Position numbers and translations under genes: made by a program. 64,000 nt of DNA from Pandoraea capi (lineage in GTDB: Bacteria; Pseudomonadota; Gammaproteobacteria; Burkholderiales; Burkholderiaceae): the NCBI RefSeq assembly GCF_902459735.1, contig NZ_CABPRV010000004.1, positions 62,001 through 126,000 of the forward strand, written 5' to 3'. Positions 62,114-64,000 of the stretch are shown one piece after another. The notes under the pieces are model-generated. The model saw nothing but the letters and a program-made list of their open reading frames with translations. It was not told where the DNA came from and did not search any database. Numbering within the stretch: the first letter of the stretch is position 1; every line of letters starts with the position of its first letter.

Positions 62114-63481
62114 TTACACGTGGAAGAATTCGGCAATGATCGCGGCACCGAGGAACGTGCCGGCGTTCGCGAGGAACGACACGACCACGATGCGCCAGCC
62201 CAGACGACGGAAGGCAGGCACGTCCTTGGCGACCGACAGACCCGCGTACGTCAGCATCGGCGTGACGAGCGACAGGAAGTTGATCTTGCCCGTGAACTGC
62301 TCGACGACCGGAGCGAACGGGAAAGCAGGCGAGGTCAGGAACATCGCGATCAGCGACACCCAGCACACGGCCGGCACCTTGCGGCGCGTGATGAAGTACA
62401 GCGCTTCGCCGACGATCACGGCCGCGATGATGATCAGCATGCCCGGCACGCCGTCGAGGAACGGCGTCTTGAAGGCCATGCTGTTACCGACCAGCGCCAG
62501 TGCGCTGGAGAAGACCCAGGCGAACAGACGCGCACCGAAGTTCATCTCGACGGTGTGGGCCTTGCTGGCTTGCTTCAGTTCCTTGGCGGCGTCTGCGTCG
62601 GCCACGGCAGCGGCTTCGGCATTGGCACGGCCGCGCTTGCTCATGCGGCCCAGCACCGGCTCCATCACGCGATAGCCCCACACGGCGAGCGGCAGCGAGA
62701 TGAACAGGGTGAAGTACGTACCGATGGTCGTCGTGATCAGGTTCGACGCCGCAGCGAACGTCGCCACTTCCTTGGCGACTTCCGGCGTCTGCTGGGCCGC
62801 GATGGCACCGGCAGCGGCGGCCATCATCGAACCCGAGCCCACACCGGCGCCCATGGCGAGCGAGTGCGGATGGAACAGGTTCAGGCTGGCGACGAAGCCC
62901 GCGAACAGCGAGATGAACACGGCACCGAAGATCGTGCCCGTCAGGTACTCGGCCAGCACGCCACGGCCTTCCGGCGAATCGAAGCCGTACTTTTCACCGA
63001 TGATGGCGAGGCTCGGCTCACGGCCGACCGAGAAGGTCGCACCGATGGCTTCACGCTTGATACCGAGCATCAGCGCGACCGGCAGGCCCAGAATGATCGT
63101 GCCCACGAAGTGGCCGAACTCCTGGAACACCAGCGCCCAGCCGGCAGCCACGAGCTTGGGCAGCGAGCCGCCCACGAGCAGGCCCAGCTTGGCGACGAAC
63201 AGCAGCAGCGCCGGTTGCAGAATGGCCGCTGCCTTGTGCTGCATCGGCAGATCGATCTGCGCGAAACGCGGCAAACGCGATTGCGACAGGCCCAACGCCG
63301 CGCCGAGCAGCAGCGCCCAGACCATCGGCAACAACACGATCTTGCCGTGACCGGCACTGATGCTGATCGCGCCGATCAGCTCCGCGATCACGAGGATCAC
63401 GATTGCCCACACATACAGGCGCACGCCATCGCTGAAGGCGCCTCCCTGCGGCTTTGCCGCGTTTTGTTCCATGACTGCCAT
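62114..63481 (-). CDS. DUF3100 family membrane protein, putative transporter
   Basis: The 455-residue protein has about ten membrane segments (LYVWAIVILVIAELIGAISI, LLPMVWALLLGAALGLS, EYLTGTIFGAVFISLFAGF, LAMGAGVGSGSMMAAAAGAIA) and a cytosolic loop with Ala/Asp-rich sequence around residues 290-320. It matches my memory of DUF3100, whose function is not established. ATG 63481 has GGAGA upstream, which gives MAVMEQNAAK as the N-terminus. ATG 63472 is the alternative. No obvious operon partner lies next to it. Confidence 0.82.
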   Translation of the reverse strand: MAVMEQNAAKPQGGAFSDGVRLYVWAIVILVIAELIGAISISAGHGKIVLLPMVWALLLGAALGLSQSRLPRFAQIDLPMQHKAAAILQPALLLFVAKLGLLVGGSLPKLVAAGWALVFQEFGHFVGTIILGLPVALMLGIKREAIGATFSVGREPSLAIIGEKYGFDSPEGRGVLAEYLTGTIFGAVFISLFAGFVASLNLFHPHSLAMGAGVGSGSMMAAAAGAIAAQQTPEVAKEVATFAAASNLITTTIGTYFTLFISLPLAVWGYRVMEPVLGRMSKRGRANAEAAAVADADAAKELKQASKAHTVEMNFGARLFAWVFSSALALVGNSMAFKTPFLDGVPGMLIIIAAVIVGEALYFITRRKVPAVCWVSLIAMFLTSPAFPFAPVVEQFTGKINFLSLVTPMLTYAGLSVAKDVPAFRRLGWRIVVVSFLANAGTFLGAAIIAEFFHV

Positions 63482-63921
63482 CTGGGTCTCCACTGCACTT
63501 GCTATTGAACCGGTCCGGTGCCGTTCGCCCGTCGCTTTTGGCGACGATGCGGCGGGTCGACGAACATGTCGGTGATTAAGGACGTTCGGCACGCCGCCCG
63601 TCCGGTCGCAAGACCGGCGGACTTTTCGGCATGACGGTGCGTGAACGCCCGCCATGTTGGCACGCCTTGGTGACAGCAACAGCGTTTCCGCGCCGAACCG
63701 CCCGAGGGCGGCATTATACGCGGTCAAAAACCCCGTTTCGGCCCCGTGTCCCGCAGGCTGAAACGGTCGTGTGCAGGACGACGTCTCACGACCGGCGCCC
63801 GGCACACTTTCTGCACTTTTACGTCGCGTTCGCCCCCCATTGCCGGTAAGTGAACGCACGATGACAGCACGACCTCACGGTTCGCCGGCCTCATGCCGAC
63901 CGGCAAACCGTCACACTGGGA
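63482..63921. other. Intergenic region upstream of the DUF3100 gene
   Basis: No gene is supported in these 440 bases. A hairpin CCGGTC-GCAA-GACCGG (63602-63617) is followed by CTTTT. TATAAT appears on the minus strand at 63713-63718 and may be the -10 box of the DUF3100 gene. The rest shows nothing I can name. Confidence 0.5.
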
Positions 63922-64000
63922 TCAGACGTAGCCAAACGGCGTGGCCGGATTGGCCGCCGTCTCGACCCAGACGCTCTTCGTCTGCGTGTACTCGTAGAGC
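63922..64000 (-). CDS. Aldehyde dehydrogenase family protein, C-terminal fragment
   Basis: The frame runs off the right edge of the window and ends with TGA at 63922-63924. The visible 25 residues (LYEYTQTKSVWVET, then ANPATPFGYV) match the C-terminus of NAD-dependent aldehyde dehydrogenases, where TQTKSVW is a common stretch. The substrate cannot be inferred from this fragment. Confidence 0.8.
   Translation of the reverse strand, partial: LYEYTQTKSVWVETAANPATPFGYV

Overview
The window is high-GC DNA with short intergenic gaps and overlapping ATGA/GTGA gene junctions. Its gene content (a split xdhA/xdhB/xdhC, a stand-alone ribB behind an FMN riboswitch, a 3-hydroxyanthranilate meta-cleavage cluster, a DUF3100 transporter) points to a betaproteobacterium of the order Burkholderiales. 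A Pandoraea- or Burkholderia-like genome is my best guess, from memory of gene content only. It reads as chromosomal sequence: I see no insertion sequence, transposase, integrase, CRISPR array or rRNA. One tRNA, tRNA-Thr(CGU), is intact at 32772-32847.

Left part (1-9451): the tail of a heavy-metal-associated-domain protein; the FMN riboswitch and ribB; a hotdog thioesterase; a CPA2-type cation/proton antiporter; a DUF2848/GntR/amidase operon; dsbB; and a LysR regulator. Purine block (8480-19829): the LysR gene diverges from xdhA-xdhB-xdhC, followed by an adenine deaminase, an NCS2 purine permease and guanine deaminase. Together these take adenine, guanine and hypoxanthine to uric acid. The xdhA and permease promoters share a related element of about 35 bp. 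Behind guaD, three hairpins lead into a yybP-ykoY manganese riboswitch that precedes an UPF0016/TMEM165-type Mn exporter.

Middle part (19965-38615): a DUF4136 lipoprotein, pepN, an unknown protein, a methyltransferase, an MFS transporter, an aconitase-family protein with its swivel domain at the N-terminus, a LysR gene whose 3' end lies in a 44-bp tandem repeat, an aspartate carbamoyltransferase with an HTH-like N-terminal extension, fbp, tRNA-Thr, a DUF1415 protein, two tandem paralogous ankyrin-repeat genes, and hmp. Two NsrR-type operators 158 bp apart precede hmp.

Right part (38666-64000): a minus-strand operon encodes a GpdQ-like phosphodiesterase and an ABC importer, with a LacI regulator whose own promoter carries two abutting 12-bp palindromes. 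Next are two homologous genes of unknown function sharing a conserved leader of about 90 bp, with an SRPBCC gene on the other strand between them. The nba-type cluster (3-hydroxyanthranilate dioxygenase, ACMS decarboxylase, aminomuconate semialdehyde dehydrogenase, aminomuconate deaminase) follows, then a branched-chain-type ABC transporter with an embedded kynurenine-formamidase-like hydrolase. This looks like one uptake-and-degradation locus for tryptophan/kynurenine-derived aromatics, followed by XRE, LysR and TetR regulators. The window ends with three small envelope-protein genes (two lipoproteins and an EF-hand protein), a DUF3100 membrane protein and the C-terminus of an aldehyde dehydrogenase.

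The best candidates for something undescribed are the paired genes at 44942-45925 and 46798-47790 with their duplicated leader, and the ankyrin pair at 33940-37156.
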